Shown piece after piece: positions 43,182 to 53,306 of a DNA stretch of 64,000 nucleotides. The DNA is from Flavobacterium sp. JAS (GTDB lineage Bacteria > Bacteroidota > Bacteroidia > Flavobacteriales > Flavobacteriaceae), in NCBI RefSeq assembly GCF_020991455.1, contig NZ_JAJMOX010000003.1:124001-188000 (forward strand). The letters run 5' to 3'. Made by a program: the position numbers and the translations under genes. The notes below the pieces were generated by a model. That model was not told where the DNA came from and did not search any database. It was given only the letters and a program-made list of their open reading frames with translations. How positions within the stretch are numbered: position 1 is the stretch's first letter; the number at the start of each line of letters is the position of its first letter.

Positions 43182-43865
43182 ATGAAAAAGATAGCTTTAA
43201 TTCTCACTTTACTTATTGTTTTAACTTCATGTAAAAAAGCTGATGCAGCAGCAACAGAAATTTGTGATGGTTGTTTAACTTTCTATTTTCAAAATCCACA
43301 ACCTGATAATGATTCAGAATTAACAAGCTTTCCTGCTAAGTTCAAAGGTTTATATATGAATAGCGATTCTATTTTTATTAGAATTGAAGAAGATAGGATT
43401 TTAAAGGAGTATTTTATAAAATTCAAAGTTCATAAACTAAAAATGGATTCTTTGCGATCCGAATATGACCTTGTTGGCGGAAAATTAATTACTAAGGATA
43501 CTAAAGACAAATTTGATGTAAAAGTAGTAAGTGATTCGATAGAATTGTCTCGAAAAATTATAGATACATTATTTAGATTTTCACTTAATCAGAAAGCAAA
43601 ACGTATCAATGGTCAATTAGTATTAAGCACAAGAGATTCTGTTTTTTGGAATATTCAAACTATAGCTCTAGAAAAAAATATTCTAAAAATTAAGCATATT
43701 TATTTAAAAGAAGATTTAAAAAAGTTAGATTCAGTAACAGTTATTAAAGGTAGAATGTTAGATTCAACTTCTTATCTAATAAAACCAACCCGACGTGAGT
43801 TTAAAGATATTTTAAAGATTAAAAATTTAGGAACAGATTTGCAATATGATAAGGTTTTAAAATGA
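43182..43865 (+). CDS. Lipoprotein of unknown function
   Basis: This is a 227-residue lipoprotein with cysteine at residue 17 (IVLTSCKKAD). The mature part has one close cysteine pair (EICDGCLTFYF) and a lysine-rich beta/alpha body without recognisable motifs. It follows the DUF2459 gene by 8 bases and is probably co-transcribed. Composition is more AT-rich than its upstream neighbour, which suggests a variable accessory gene. Confidence 0.75.
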   Translation: MKKIALILTLLIVLTSCKKADAAATEICDGCLTFYFQNPQPDNDSELTSFPAKFKGLYMNSDSIFIRIEEDRILKEYFIKFKVHKLKMDSLRSEYDLVGGKLITKDTKDKFDVKVVSDSIELSRKIIDTLFRFSLNQKAKRINGQLVLSTRDSVFWNIQTIALEKNILKIKHIYLKEDLKKLDSVTVIKGRMLDSTSYLIKPTRREFKDILKIKNLGTDLQYDKVLK

Positions 43866-43971
43866 AATGACTAAATAACAACATGGTAAAAATATAATAT
43901 TTACGAAAAAAGCGACAATTGATTTTCTTTGATTTCTTCTTAAATTTGATAGAATCGCAAAAAATAGACTT

Positions 43972-44886
43972 GTGGAAAAGGAAAATATTTTATCAAAAAT
44001 CTGGTATTTAATTAAAACGACCTTTTTAGAGTTCAATGATGACAATGCCATTAAACTAAGCGCTGCTTTATCTTATTATACCATATTTGCATTACCACCT
44101 TTATTAATTATAATTATTACGATTTGCGGTTTCTTTTTTGGAGAAGAAGCTGTAACTGGAGAACTTTACGGACAAATAAACCGTTTAGTTGGTAACGAGG
44201 CTGCAATCCAGATTCAGGACGCCATCAAAAACGTGCAATTATCAGATAATAATGTTTTTGTAACCGTTTTTGGAGTTGTAATGTTGTTGATTGGAGCTTC
44301 GGGAGTTTTTGCAGAGATTCAAAGCTCTATAAATTTTATCTGGGGCTTGCGAGCGAAACCCAATAAAGGCCTTAAAAAGTTCATTCAAAACAGAATCATG
44401 TCTTTTTCGATGATAGTTTCGGTAGGGTTTTTAATGTTGGTTAGTTTAATGTTGAACGCGACTTTAGATGTTTTAAATTCCAGGTTAAAGATATATTTGG
44501 CAGATAGTACCGTATATTTATTTTATGTTATAAATTTAGTTATTGTTTTAGGAAGTATCACATTGCTTTTTGCGATTATATTCCGAACTTTACCTGACGG
44601 AATCATAAAATGGAAAGACGCTTTTATTGGCGCCGTTTGTACAGCGGTTCTTTTTATGATTGGTAAATTTGCAATAGGATTTTATTTAGGAAATTCAACT
44701 ATTGCGAGTGTTTATGGAGCGGCAGGATCCGTGATTATTATTTTGGTTTGGGTGTACTATTCAGCCATTATTTTATATTTCGGAGCTGAATTTACTAAAG
44801 TTTACGCCAAGTCGTTCGGAGGACAAATTGCTCCAAATGATTATTCAGTGGAAATAAAAAAGGAGATCTTCGAAATCCCCAAATGA
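43972..44886 (+). CDS. YihY/BrkB-family inner-membrane protein
   Basis: This is a 304-residue protein with about six transmembrane helices. ALSYYTIFALPPLLIIIITICGFFFG near the N-terminus and the C-terminal segment YGAAGSVIIILVWVYYSAIILYFGAEFTKVYA are the two hallmarks of the YihY family (once misnamed ribonuclease BN). The start is GTG at 43972, giving MEKENILSKIWYLIKTTFLEF, which aligns with the family start. Function remains unclear; membership in envelope homeostasis is usual speculation. Confidence 0.92.
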   Translation: MEKENILSKIWYLIKTTFLEFNDDNAIKLSAALSYYTIFALPPLLIIIITICGFFFGEEAVTGELYGQINRLVGNEAAIQIQDAIKNVQLSDNNVFVTVFGVVMLLIGASGVFAEIQSSINFIWGLRAKPNKGLKKFIQNRIMSFSMIVSVGFLMLVSLMLNATLDVLNSRLKIYLADSTVYLFYVINLVIVLGSITLLFAIIFRTLPDGIIKWKDAFIGAVCTAVLFMIGKFAIGFYLGNSTIASVYGAAGSVIIILVWVYYSAIILYFGAEFTKVYAKSFGGQIAPNDYSVEIKKEIFEIPK

Positions 44887-44956
44887 GATATATGCAACAG
44901 ATTAAATTCATTGCAATCAGTGGCAAAAAAAGCAGTCAACACAAAATAAAATAAAT

Positions 44957-45481
44957 ATGAAAATTGTAGCCTTTGGAGGAAGTAATAGCCAGCATTCAAT
45001 CAATAAACATTTTGCAACTTATGCAGCAAGTTTATTTGAAAATGCTGAAGTCGAAGTTTTAGATTTGAATGATTTTGCTATGCCGTTATTTAGTGTCGAT
45101 TTAGAAAAAGAAATCGGTCAGCATGAACTTGCAAAAGCATTTCTTAAAAAGATTGAAAGTGCGGATCTTTTGGTTGTTTCTTTGGCAGAAAACAATGGAA
45201 ATTACTCTTCGGCATTCAAAAACCTTTTTGATTGGTGTTCCAGAATTATGAAAGAAATTTTTCAACAAAAATCAATGTTATTACTAGCGACTTCGCCTGG
45301 ACCAAGAGGAGGAGCTTCGGTTTTAGAAATCGCCAATAATGCTTTACCAAGATACGGAGCGCAAATAAAAGCTACTTTTTCGTTACCAACTTTCAATGCT
45401 AATTTTAACTTAGAAGAAAATAAAATTTCAAATACGGAGTTAGATAAGGAATTAAAAGACATTATTAAGTCTAGTTTTTAA
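44957..45481 (+). CDS. NADPH-dependent FMN reductase-type oxidoreductase
   Basis: This is a 174-residue flavodoxin-fold protein. The FMN-phosphate loop is IVAFGGSNSQHSINKHFATY, the second loop is SLAENNGNYSSAFKNLFDWCSR, and the third segment is LLLATSPGPRGGASVLE. This is the NADPH-dependent FMN/azo/quinone reductase family. The substrate is not predictable. The transglutaminase-like gene starts 3 bases after the stop, so the two form an operon. Confidence 0.93.
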   Translation: MKIVAFGGSNSQHSINKHFATYAASLFENAEVEVLDLNDFAMPLFSVDLEKEIGQHELAKAFLKKIESADLLVVSLAENNGNYSSAFKNLFDWCSRIMKEIFQQKSMLLLATSPGPRGGASVLEIANNALPRYGAQIKATFSLPTFNANFNLEENKISNTELDKELKDIIKSSF

Positions 45482-45484
45482 ACC

Positions 45485-46462
45485 ATGACAATAAAAAAGA
45501 TTGCCTTTATATTTCTTTTCTTGAGTTTTATTTTTCCGTATTCGTCGTATTCTCAAAAATATGATGCGATTGATAAGATTGTACTGAAATATCCCAAACA
45601 TTTTAGTTCTACAGAAAGTTTGGCAGAACGAATTCAAACAGATTTCACAACAGAACACGATAAAGCAAGGGCAATTTACAGTTGGATTGCTTTGAATATA
45701 AAGTACGACTATAAATCGTATCTGAACCCTCCAAAATCAATAAGATTTAGCTATAGAACCGAAGCTGAAAAGCAAAAACAGATAGAAGCATTAAAGGACA
45801 AAACCTGGCAAAAAGCATTTGATTCTCAAAAAGCAGTTTGCGAAGGTTTTACACTTTTATATCAGCGTTTAGCGTCTTTAGTCGGTTTGAAATCTGAAGT
45901 TATTCGTGGTGATTCTAAACGCTTATTAAGCGATATTGGCCGTCAAAATTCACAATCAAATCATGCCTGGAATACAGTTCAAATTGATAGAAAATGGATT
46001 TTGGTTGATGTTACCTGGGGACAAGGATATTATGACAGTAACAAAAGAGCGATGGTAAATTATTTTAATTCTGTTTATTTTGATACAGATCCCAAGTACT
46101 TTTTTGCAAAGCATTTTCCCGATTCCGGAGTTTATTTAAATGAAAAATTAAGCAAAGACGATTTCTTAAATGGACCTCTTATTTTTGATGCAACTATCGA
46201 AGGCGATTATGAAATCTTATTACCTAATTCTGGAATAATTGAAGCAAATGACGGAGATAAAATCATTTTTAGAATAAAAAATATTTCAAAAAAAGATCCC
46301 CTTTTTTATTTGAAAAAAGGTCAGCCTGCTAAAGTTGAAAATCCAAGAGAAGTAAGAGGAGCGTTAGAATTTCAAGTTGCTTACGATAAAAAAATGGGTT
46401 CATTTATTACTTTTTTTCTATATCAGAACAGCATTGCTTCTTTTAAAATAGTTCCAGAGTAA
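45485..46462 (+). CDS. Secreted transglutaminase-like protein
   Basis: This is a 325-residue protein with signal peptide (MTIKKIAFIFLFLSFIFPYSSYSQ). A transglutaminase/protease-like core has the Cys-His-Asp triad C119 (KAVCEGFTLLYQRLASLVGL), H160 (SNHAWNTVQI) and D175 (WILVDVTWGQG). The preceding ARAIYSWIALNIKYD segment is typical. The C-terminal third is a beta-rich domain. Probably a periplasmic peptidase or cross-linker; no substrate can be named. Confidence 0.9.
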   Translation: MTIKKIAFIFLFLSFIFPYSSYSQKYDAIDKIVLKYPKHFSSTESLAERIQTDFTTEHDKARAIYSWIALNIKYDYKSYLNPPKSIRFSYRTEAEKQKQIEALKDKTWQKAFDSQKAVCEGFTLLYQRLASLVGLKSEVIRGDSKRLLSDIGRQNSQSNHAWNTVQIDRKWILVDVTWGQGYYDSNKRAMVNYFNSVYFDTDPKYFFAKHFPDSGVYLNEKLSKDDFLNGPLIFDATIEGDYEILLPNSGIIEANDGDKIIFRIKNISKKDPLFYLKKGQPAKVENPREVRGALEFQVAYDKKMGSFITFFLYQNSIASFKIVPE

Positions 46463-46560
46463 ATATAATCGAGATGTTTATTTAAAGAACTTTCTTCTTT
46501 TATCGAATTGGCGTATCTTAGCAATTAGGGTTTTGAAAATTAATATAGAGTAGCCGGATT

Positions 46561-47736
46561 ATGGAAACAACTTTCCTGAAATCAATATTAGATAATGATT
46601 TCTATAAATTTACGATGCAGCATACTGTAATAAAACTTTTTCCAAAGGCAAGAGTTCGTTATGGTTTTATAAATAGGGGTAAACATAGTTTTCCGCCAGG
46701 CTTTGGAGATTTACTACGGAAATCAGTTGATGCCATGGCCGATTTGCGATTAACAAAAGACGAAAAACTCTATTTGTCTCATCATTGTCCTTATTTAGAT
46801 CCTACTTATTTTGATTTTTTGCATGGCTATATTTATGATCCGTCAGAAGTTCAAATCAGTCAGGAAGGTTCTGAATTAAAAGTTACTGTTGAGGGGTATT
46901 GGTATCGTACTATTTTGTGGGAAGTGCCTTTGATGGCATTAATTTCGGAACTTTTTTATAAATCCAATCATTTAATTCGTTTAAACGATAAGGCTGTAAA
47001 AGAGCTTACTAAAAACAAAATTGATAATTATAACAAGCTTGGAGTTGCAATTTTAGAATTTGGCACAAGACGCCGTCATTCTTATGATGTACATGTTTTG
47101 ATAAACGAAACGTTGCGAACTTTTGGTTCTCAAAGTTTTATAGGAACTAGTAATGTACACTTTGCGATGGTCAATAACATGCGGCCTTTAGGAACACATG
47201 CACACGAATGGTTTATGTTTCATGCGGCGCAGTACGGGTTTAAAATGGCTAATTTTATGAGCCTTGAACATTGGACACAAGTTTATGGCGGAGATCTGGG
47301 TATTGCTTTAACAGACACTTATACTAGTGAAATTTTCTTCAGTCAGTTTGATAAAAAATACTCCAAACTTTTTGATGGAGTGCGTCATGATAGCGGAGAT
47401 CCAATTGAGTTTGCACAAAAAGTAATTTCGCATTATACTAAAATGGGAATTGATCCGCAATCGAAAGTAATTGTTTTCTCAGATTCTTTGAATTATGATA
47501 AAGTAAAAAACATAAGTGATTTTTGTAAAGATAAAATCAAAATGTCATTTGGAATTGGAACCAATTTTACCAATGATGTAGGTTTGTCATCTATGAATAT
47601 GGTTATAAAATTGACAGAAGTAAAAATGGAAAACAGACATTGGGAAGGAGTTGTGAAACTTTCTGACGAGAAAAATAAAAATACGGGAACTCCCGAAATG
47701 ATTGATTTGGCGAAAGAAGTACTGGGAATCAAATAG
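46561..47736 (+). CDS. pncB: Nicotinate phosphoribosyltransferase
   Basis: This is a 391-residue enzyme of NAD salvage that joins nicotinate to PRPP. Diagnostic segments are LDNDFYKFTMQHTVIKLFP, GFINRGKHSFPPGF, EFGTRRRHSYDVH, FIGTSNVHFAM and PLGTHAHEWFM. H215 in the last one corresponds to the histidine phosphorylated during the ATP-coupled cycle. It also has GVRHDSGDP for PRPP binding. Length is normal. Monocistronic in appearance. Confidence 0.96.
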   Translation: METTFLKSILDNDFYKFTMQHTVIKLFPKARVRYGFINRGKHSFPPGFGDLLRKSVDAMADLRLTKDEKLYLSHHCPYLDPTYFDFLHGYIYDPSEVQISQEGSELKVTVEGYWYRTILWEVPLMALISELFYKSNHLIRLNDKAVKELTKNKIDNYNKLGVAILEFGTRRRHSYDVHVLINETLRTFGSQSFIGTSNVHFAMVNNMRPLGTHAHEWFMFHAAQYGFKMANFMSLEHWTQVYGGDLGIALTDTYTSEIFFSQFDKKYSKLFDGVRHDSGDPIEFAQKVISHYTKMGIDPQSKVIVFSDSLNYDKVKNISDFCKDKIKMSFGIGTNFTNDVGLSSMNMVIKLTEVKMENRHWEGVVKLSDEKNKNTGTPEMIDLAKEVLGIK

Positions 47737-47899
47737 TATTTTTTTGTTTAAAGGCTGATTTTTTATACTTTTAACGGTCGTATTATTTTAAAATCAATTT
47801 AAATAGGATTTAAAGCTGTTATTAATCGTAACAAAAAAAAAAATACGCTTTCATTTTTTGACTATAAATGGTACATTAGCCAAAAATCCAATTTACTTT

Positions 47900-49771
47900 A
47901 TGCTAGAGCAAAATCAATATACCGAAGATAATATTCGATCACTCGATTGGAAAGAACATATCCGTATGCGTCCGGGGATGTATATCGGAAAATTGGGAGA
48001 TGGATCTTCGCCGGATGATGGTATTTATATTCTGTTAAAAGAGGTTTTAGACAACTGTATCGATGAGTTCGTAATGGGCTCGGGGAAAACTATCGAAGTG
48101 ACTATCAAGGATAAAACGGTTTCGGTTCGTGATTACGGACGTGGAATTCCGTTAGGAAAAGTAGTTGATGTAGTTTCAAAAATGAATACGGGAGGAAAGT
48201 ACGATTCTAAAGCTTTCCAGAAATCAGTAGGTTTGAACGGTGTCGGAACAAAAGCCGTAAATGCACTTTCAAATTATTTCCGTGTAGAATCTGTTCGTGA
48301 TGATAAACAAAAAGGAGCAGAATTTTCAGCAGGAAATCTGGTTCTTGAAGAAGATATAGTTGATACAACAAAGCGAAAAGGAACAAAAGTAACTTTTACG
48401 CCAGATGAAACCATCTTTAAAAATTACAAATTCCGTATGGAATATGTCATTAAAATGGTTAAAAACTATTGTTACCTAAACAATGGTTTGACAATTATTT
48501 TTAATGGGGAAAAATATATTTCTGAAAATGGTCTTAGAGATTTATTAGAAGAAACTATCAGCGAAGAAGATCTTGAATATCCAATTATTCACTTAAAAGA
48601 TCATGACATTGAGATCGCTTTAACACACAGTAAAACGCAATATAGCGAAGAATATCACTCTTTTGTCAACGGTCAGAATACCACACAAGGAGGAACGCAC
48701 TTAGCAGCTTACAGAGAAGCAATTGTAAAAACGATTCGTGAGTTTTACAACAAGAACTTTGAAGCTTCAGACGTTCGTAAATCGATTGTGAGTGCGATTA
48801 GTATCAAGGTTATGGAACCGGTTTTTGAGTCTCAGACCAAAACTAAATTAGGTTCGACAGATATGGGTTCTGATGACGGAACTCCGGCAGTTTCGGTTCG
48901 TACTTTTGTAAATGATTTTGTGAAGAACAAACTAGATAATTATTTACATAAAAACACGCCAACGGCAGAAGCTTTATTACGTAAAATTCTGCAAGCTGAA
49001 CGCGAAAGAAAAGAATTGTCAGGAATTAGAAAACTGGCAACAGATCGTGCTAAAAAAGCCAATCTTCATAATAAAAAATTAAGAGATTGCCGCGCACATC
49101 TTCCGGATACTAAAAACCCAAGAAACTTAGAAAGTACACTTTTTATTACCGAGGGAGATTCGGCTTCCGGATCTATTACAAAGTCGCGTGACGTGAATAC
49201 TCAGGCAGTTTTCAGTTTACGTGGTAAGCCTTTGAACTCCTACGGAATGAGCAAGAAAATTGTTTATGAAAATGAAGAATTCAACTTACTCCAGGCAGCT
49301 TTGGATATCGAAGACGGATTAGAAAAATTACGTTATAACAACATCGTAATCGCAACCGATGCCGATGTCGACGGAATGCACATTCGTTTGTTGTTGATTA
49401 CATTTTTCCTTCAGTTTTTCCCTGAATTAATCAAGGAAGGACATTTGTATATCTTGCAAACACCACTTTTCAGGGTTCGAAATAAAAAAGAAACCATCTA
49501 TTGTTATTCAGAAGAAGAAAGAAAAGATGCCATCGAAAAACTAAAACCAAAACCGGAAATCACCCGATTTAAAGGTTTGGGAGAGATTTCTCCAGATGAG
49601 TTCAAGAATTTTATTGGAGAAACGATTCGCCTTGACCCAATTATGATGGATAAAAATACTTCGATTGAGCAATTGTTATCTTTCTATATGGGGAAAAATA
49701 CTCCGGACAGACAAGAGTTTATTATAAAGAATTTGAAAGTGGAGTTGGATGCAGTTGAGGCTGAAGTTTAG
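47900..49771 (+). CDS. parE: DNA topoisomerase IV subunit B
   Basis: This is a 623-residue protein. I start at ATG 47900 ([30 protein letters not shown]), which aligns with the family; an in-frame TTG 42 bases upstream is less likely. The GHKL ATPase site has E48/N52 in [11 protein letters not shown] and [14 protein letters not shown]. The TOPRIM domain has [10 protein letters not shown] and DADVDGMHI. Shorter than GyrB types with inserts. With ParC (50535) it decatenates replicated chromosomes. A small lipoprotein gene is wedged between the two subunits. Confidence 0.95.
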   Translation: MLEQNQYTEDNIRSLDWKEHIRMRPGMYIGKLGDGSSPDDGIYILLKEVLDNCIDEFVMGSGKTIEVTIKDKTVSVRDYGRGIPLGKVVDVVSKMNTGGKYDSKAFQKSVGLNGVGTKAVNALSNYFRVESVRDDKQKGAEFSAGNLVLEEDIVDTTKRKGTKVTFTPDETIFKNYKFRMEYVIKMVKNYCYLNNGLTIIFNGEKYISENGLRDLLEETISEEDLEYPIIHLKDHDIEIALTHSKTQYSEEYHSFVNGQNTTQGGTHLAAYREAIVKTIREFYNKNFEASDVRKSIVSAISIKVMEPVFESQTKTKLGSTDMGSDDGTPAVSVRTFVNDFVKNKLDNYLHKNTPTAEALLRKILQAERERKELSGIRKLATDRAKKANLHNKKLRDCRAHLPDTKNPRNLESTLFITEGDSASGSITKSRDVNTQAVFSLRGKPLNSYGMSKKIVYENEEFNLLQAALDIEDGLEKLRYNNIVIATDADVDGMHIRLLLITFFLQFFPELIKEGHLYILQTPLFRVRNKKETIYCYSEEERKDAIEKLKPKPEITRFKGLGEISPDEFKNFIGETIRLDPIMMDKNTSIEQLLSFYMGKNTPDRQEFIIKNLKVELDAVEAEV

Positions 49772-49825
49772 AAATTTAAAATAAATATGAAAAACTCAGT
49801 CACTGACTGGGGTTTTTGAGATATA

Positions 49826-49888
49826 AAATTCCGCGACAGTGTTGCGGAATTTATAATTTGAATTTCGTCGACAGTGTTGACGAAATTT
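49826..49888 (+). other. Twin hairpins with an identical 9-base loop
   Basis: AAATTCCGC (49826-49834) and GCGGAATTT (49844-49852) enclose the loop GACAGTGTT. AATTTCGTC (49861-49869) and GACGAAATT (49879-49887) enclose the same loop. Both stems are perfect 9-bp pairings, but their sequences differ with compensating changes. Confidence 0.6.
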
Positions 49889-49918
49889 ATTCTTTTTAAT
49901 TAGAAATGGAATAATTAT

Positions 49919-50494
49919 ATGAAGAGAATACTATTTTTGATTTTTATCTTAATTCTTATTTCTTGTAAAAAAGAAAAGATAGAAAGCCAATCATTTAGTA
50001 AAATGATTACAAAGAGAGATTTCCCTTTAAAGAATTATTCAAAAATTGAATTAGTTTCTTATTATAATAGAGTTTGTTGGGACACAAAATATAAAGGAGA
50101 ATCTCAAACTTATAAGATATTAGTTGATAATTATAAATTAACTTTTGACAGTACAATGATTCAGGAGAGAGTTGTACTTAATAAGATTCAGGAGAAAGAA
50201 CTTTTAAATCTAATAGTATGTGACACTTGTACTTTGGAACAAATTGAATCAGCGTGTTATAATCCAAGACACATGATTTTGTTTAGAGATGCTAAAAATA
50301 GAATTATTGCCTATAATGAGTTTTGCATAGAATGTAATGCTTCAAGCAATTCACTTAATCTTGATGGATTTCAAAAATACTGTTATTCTGATATGGGAGC
50401 ATTATTTAAAAAGTTTGGAATTAAACTTTTTATAGAAGATAAAAATATAGATGAAGAGTTCATATTTTTTAAAAATAGAAGGATTTTAAAATAA
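49919..50494 (+). CDS. Lipoprotein of unknown function between parE and parC
   Basis: This is a 191-residue lipoprotein with cysteine at residue 16 (LILISCKKEK). Six further cysteines occur in the mature part, including VCDTCTLEQIESACYNP and FCIECNASS, suggesting disulfides or metal binding in the envelope. No family recognised. It is markedly AT-rich compared with parE and parC, has nothing to do with DNA topology, and is preceded by a twin-hairpin repeat. This looks like an insertion into the parE-parC pair. Confidence 0.75.
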   Translation: MKRILFLIFILILISCKKEKIESQSFSKMITKRDFPLKNYSKIELVSYYNRVCWDTKYKGESQTYKILVDNYKLTFDSTMIQERVVLNKIQEKELLNLIVCDTCTLEQIESACYNPRHMILFRDAKNRIIAYNEFCIECNASSNSLNLDGFQKYCYSDMGALFKKFGIKLFIEDKNIDEEFIFFKNRRILK

Positions 50495-50534
50495 AATTAA
50501 ATCATAAACATACTGAAATAAATTCAGCATAAAA

Positions 50535-53249
50535 ATGAAAGACGAAGAAGACGATAACATAATTCCAAACGACGACGAGAATAATTCAGATGAAAACCAA
50601 ATTGATGACAATCAAGACGGCGACGATGAAATTATCAACGTAGATGCTAAACATTTTGAAGGACAGCATTTTTACGAAAATCAAGAAGAAGAAGGAGAAG
50701 ACGTTATTACCAAAGTAACGGGCATGTACAAAGACTGGTTCCTTGATTATGCTTCGTATGTAATCCTTGAACGTGCAGTTCCGGCAATCGAAGATGGTTT
50801 TAAACCGGTTCAGCGTCGTATTATGCACTCGCTTAAAGAATTAGACGATGGTCGTTATAATAAAGTTGCCAATGTTGTAGGTCACACCATGCAGTATCAC
50901 CCACACGGAGATGCGAGTATTGGTGATGCGATGGTGCAAATTGGTCAAAAAGATTTATTAATAGATTGCCAGGGAAACTGGGGAAATATCTTAACAGGTG
51001 ACGGAGCTGCGGCTTCTCGTTACATCGAGGCACGTTTATCTAAATTTGCTTTGGAGGTTTTGTATTCTCCAAAAATTACCGATTGGGGTGTTTCGTACGA
51101 TGGTCGTCGTGCAGAACCAAACAATCTTCCGGTAAAGTTTCCGTTGCTTTTGGCACAAGGAGCAGAAGGTATTGCGGTTGGTCTTTCGACTAAAGTTTTA
51201 CCTCACAACTTCAATGAATTAATTGATGCTTCGATCAAGATTTTAAAAGGAAAAGCCTTTACATTATATCCTGATTTCATGACACAAGGTATTGCCGATG
51301 TGTCGAATTATAATGACGGACTTCGTGGCGGACGTGTGCGTGTGCGTGCTAAAATTGCACAATTAGACAAGAATACCTTGGTAATTACGCAAATTCCGTT
51401 TTCGACCAATACAACGACTTTGATTGATAGTATTTTGAAAGCCAATGATAAAGGTAAAATAAAAATCAAGAAAATCGAAGACAATACCGCTGCCGATGTT
51501 GAGATATTGATTCATCTTTTCCCAGGTGTTTCTCCAGATAAAACTATCGATGCTTTGTTTGCTTTTACAGCTTGCGAAACTTCTGTAGCACCTTTAGGGT
51601 GTGTTATTGAAGATAACAAGCCGTTGTTTATTGGAGTTTCTGAAATGTTGAAAATTTCGACACACAGAACAGTAGATTTACTTCGTCAGGAATTAGAAAT
51701 TCAATTAGAAGAGTTAAAGAATAAATGGCATTTCTCTACTTTAGAGAAAATCTTCATTCGTGAAGAAATGTACATTGATTTCAAATTATATTCAGATAGA
51801 GAATCTCTTTATAAATATTTGTACGATCGTTTTGAGCCTTTCAAAAAATCATTCGTTAGAGAAATCAACGATGACGATTTGCAAAGACTGACTCAGATTC
51901 CTATGATTCGTATCACTCGTTTTGACTCTGATAAAGCCGATGATTTTATTGCTAAGTTAGAAGATGAAATGAAAGAAGTAGAGCACAATCTGGAGCATTT
52001 GACAGATTTTGCGATCGCTTATTTCACAAAATTAAAGGAGAAATACGGAAAAGGCCGCGAACGTCAAACAGAACTTCGTGTTTTTGATAATGTTGAGGCT
52101 ACAAAAGTAGTTTTACGTAATACAAAACTTTACGTAAACCGCGAAGAAGGTTTTGTTGGAACGTCTCTTAAAAAAGATGAATATCTTACCGATTGTTCTG
52201 ATATCGACGATGTAATTGTGTTTTTACGAGATGGTAAAATGCTTGTAACAAAGGTAGATGCCAAAACATTTGTAGGTAAAGATATAATTCACGTTGCGAT
52301 TTTTGATAAGAGCGATAAACGTACAATTTACAACATGATTTACCGTGACGGAAAATCAGGACCATCTTATATTAAACGTTTTAATGTTTCAGGTGTAACG
52401 CGTGATAAACCTTATGATTTAACAAATGAGACGAATGGTTCACAAGTCGTTTATTTTTCACATAATCCAAATGGGGAAGCTGAGGTAATTACAATTTTAT
52501 TGCGTCAGATTGGAACTATCAAGAAACTGAAATTTGATATCGATTTTGCCAAATTAGCAATTAAAGGCCGTGCGTCAAAAGGAAATTTGGTTACCAAGTA
52601 TCCAATCAAGAAAATCGAATTAAAAGAGAAAGGAATTTCGACTTTATTGCCAAGAAAAGTTTGGTTTGATGATACTGTAAAACGTTTGAATGTTGATGCA
52701 AGAGGAGAATTATTGGGCGAATTTAAACCAAGTGATAAAATCTTAATCATTAATCAAACAGGTAAATTGAAGGTTATTATACCGGAATTATCGACTCATT
52801 TTGATGAAGATATGATTGTTTTGGAGAAATGGAATCCTAAGAAACCAATTTCGGCTATTTATTTTGATGGAGAAAAAGAACGTTATTATTTGAAACGTTT
52901 TCTTGTTGAAACAGAAAAAGAAGAAAGTTTCATTACAGAACATGCAAATTCGCAATTAGAGATTGTATCGACAGATTATCGTCCGGTGGCACAATTGGTT
53001 TTCGCAAAAGTAAAAGGAGTTCAAAAAGAAGATTTACATATAGATGTAGAGGATTTTATTGCGATTAAAGGCCTTAAAGCATTAGGAAATCAACTGACTA
53101 CTGAAAAACTAAAACAAGTTAATCTTTTAGATCCGTTGCCTTATGAAGAACCCGTTGAAGAAGTTCCGGAAACACCAGAATTTACCGACGATGATTCGGT
53201 TGAAACAGAATTAGATGACGATGGCCAAATAGGACTAGTTTTAGAATAA
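50535..53249 (+). CDS. parC: DNA topoisomerase IV subunit A
   Basis: This is a 904-residue protein with an unusually acidic N-terminal extension (residues 1-55, mostly D/E/N). The GyrA/ParC core begins DWFLDYASYVILERAVPAIEDGFKPVQRR. The catalytic tyrosine is Y163 in GAAASRYIEARLSKFA. The C-terminal region carries beta-pinwheel-like repeats and ends in a second acidic tail (EEVPETPEFTDDDSVETELDDDGQ). No GyrA box was noted, consistent with topoisomerase IV rather than gyrase. Confidence 0.95.
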   Translation: MKDEEDDNIIPNDDENNSDENQIDDNQDGDDEIINVDAKHFEGQHFYENQEEEGEDVITKVTGMYKDWFLDYASYVILERAVPAIEDGFKPVQRRIMHSLKELDDGRYNKVANVVGHTMQYHPHGDASIGDAMVQIGQKDLLIDCQGNWGNILTGDGAAASRYIEARLSKFALEVLYSPKITDWGVSYDGRRAEPNNLPVKFPLLLAQGAEGIAVGLSTKVLPHNFNELIDASIKILKGKAFTLYPDFMTQGIADVSNYNDGLRGGRVRVRAKIAQLDKNTLVITQIPFSTNTTTLIDSILKANDKGKIKIKKIEDNTAADVEILIHLFPGVSPDKTIDALFAFTACETSVAPLGCVIEDNKPLFIGVSEMLKISTHRTVDLLRQELEIQLEELKNKWHFSTLEKIFIREEMYIDFKLYSDRESLYKYLYDRFEPFKKSFVREINDDDLQRLTQIPMIRITRFDSDKADDFIAKLEDEMKEVEHNLEHLTDFAIAYFTKLKEKYGKGRERQTELRVFDNVEATKVVLRNTKLYVNREEGFVGTSLKKDEYLTDCSDIDDVIVFLRDGKMLVTKVDAKTFVGKDIIHVAIFDKSDKRTIYNMIYRDGKSGPSYIKRFNVSGVTRDKPYDLTNETNGSQVVYFSHNPNGEAEVITILLRQIGTIKKLKFDIDFAKLAIKGRASKGNLVTKYPIKKIELKEKGISTLLPRKVWFDDTVKRLNVDARGELLGEFKPSDKILIINQTGKLKVIIPELSTHFDEDMIVLEKWNPKKPISAIYFDGEKERYYLKRFLVETEKEESFITEHANSQLEIVSTDYRPVAQLVFAKVKGVQKEDLHIDVEDFIAIKGLKALGNQLTTEKLKQVNLLDPLPYEEPVEEVPETPEFTDDDSVETELDDDGQIGLVLE

Positions 53250-53253
53250 AAAT

Positions 53254-53287
53254 AAAAAACCGCTAAGATTTTCTTAGCGGTTTTTTT
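53254..53287 (+). terminator. Terminator after parC
   Basis: Bases 53254-53268 pair perfectly with 53272-53286 (15 bp, 3-base loop), with a T run in and beyond the right arm. Convergent with the secretion ATPase gene, and the flanking A run may let it act both ways. Confidence 0.9.
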
Positions 53288-53306
53288 ATATCAGTATCTT
53301 TTGATC

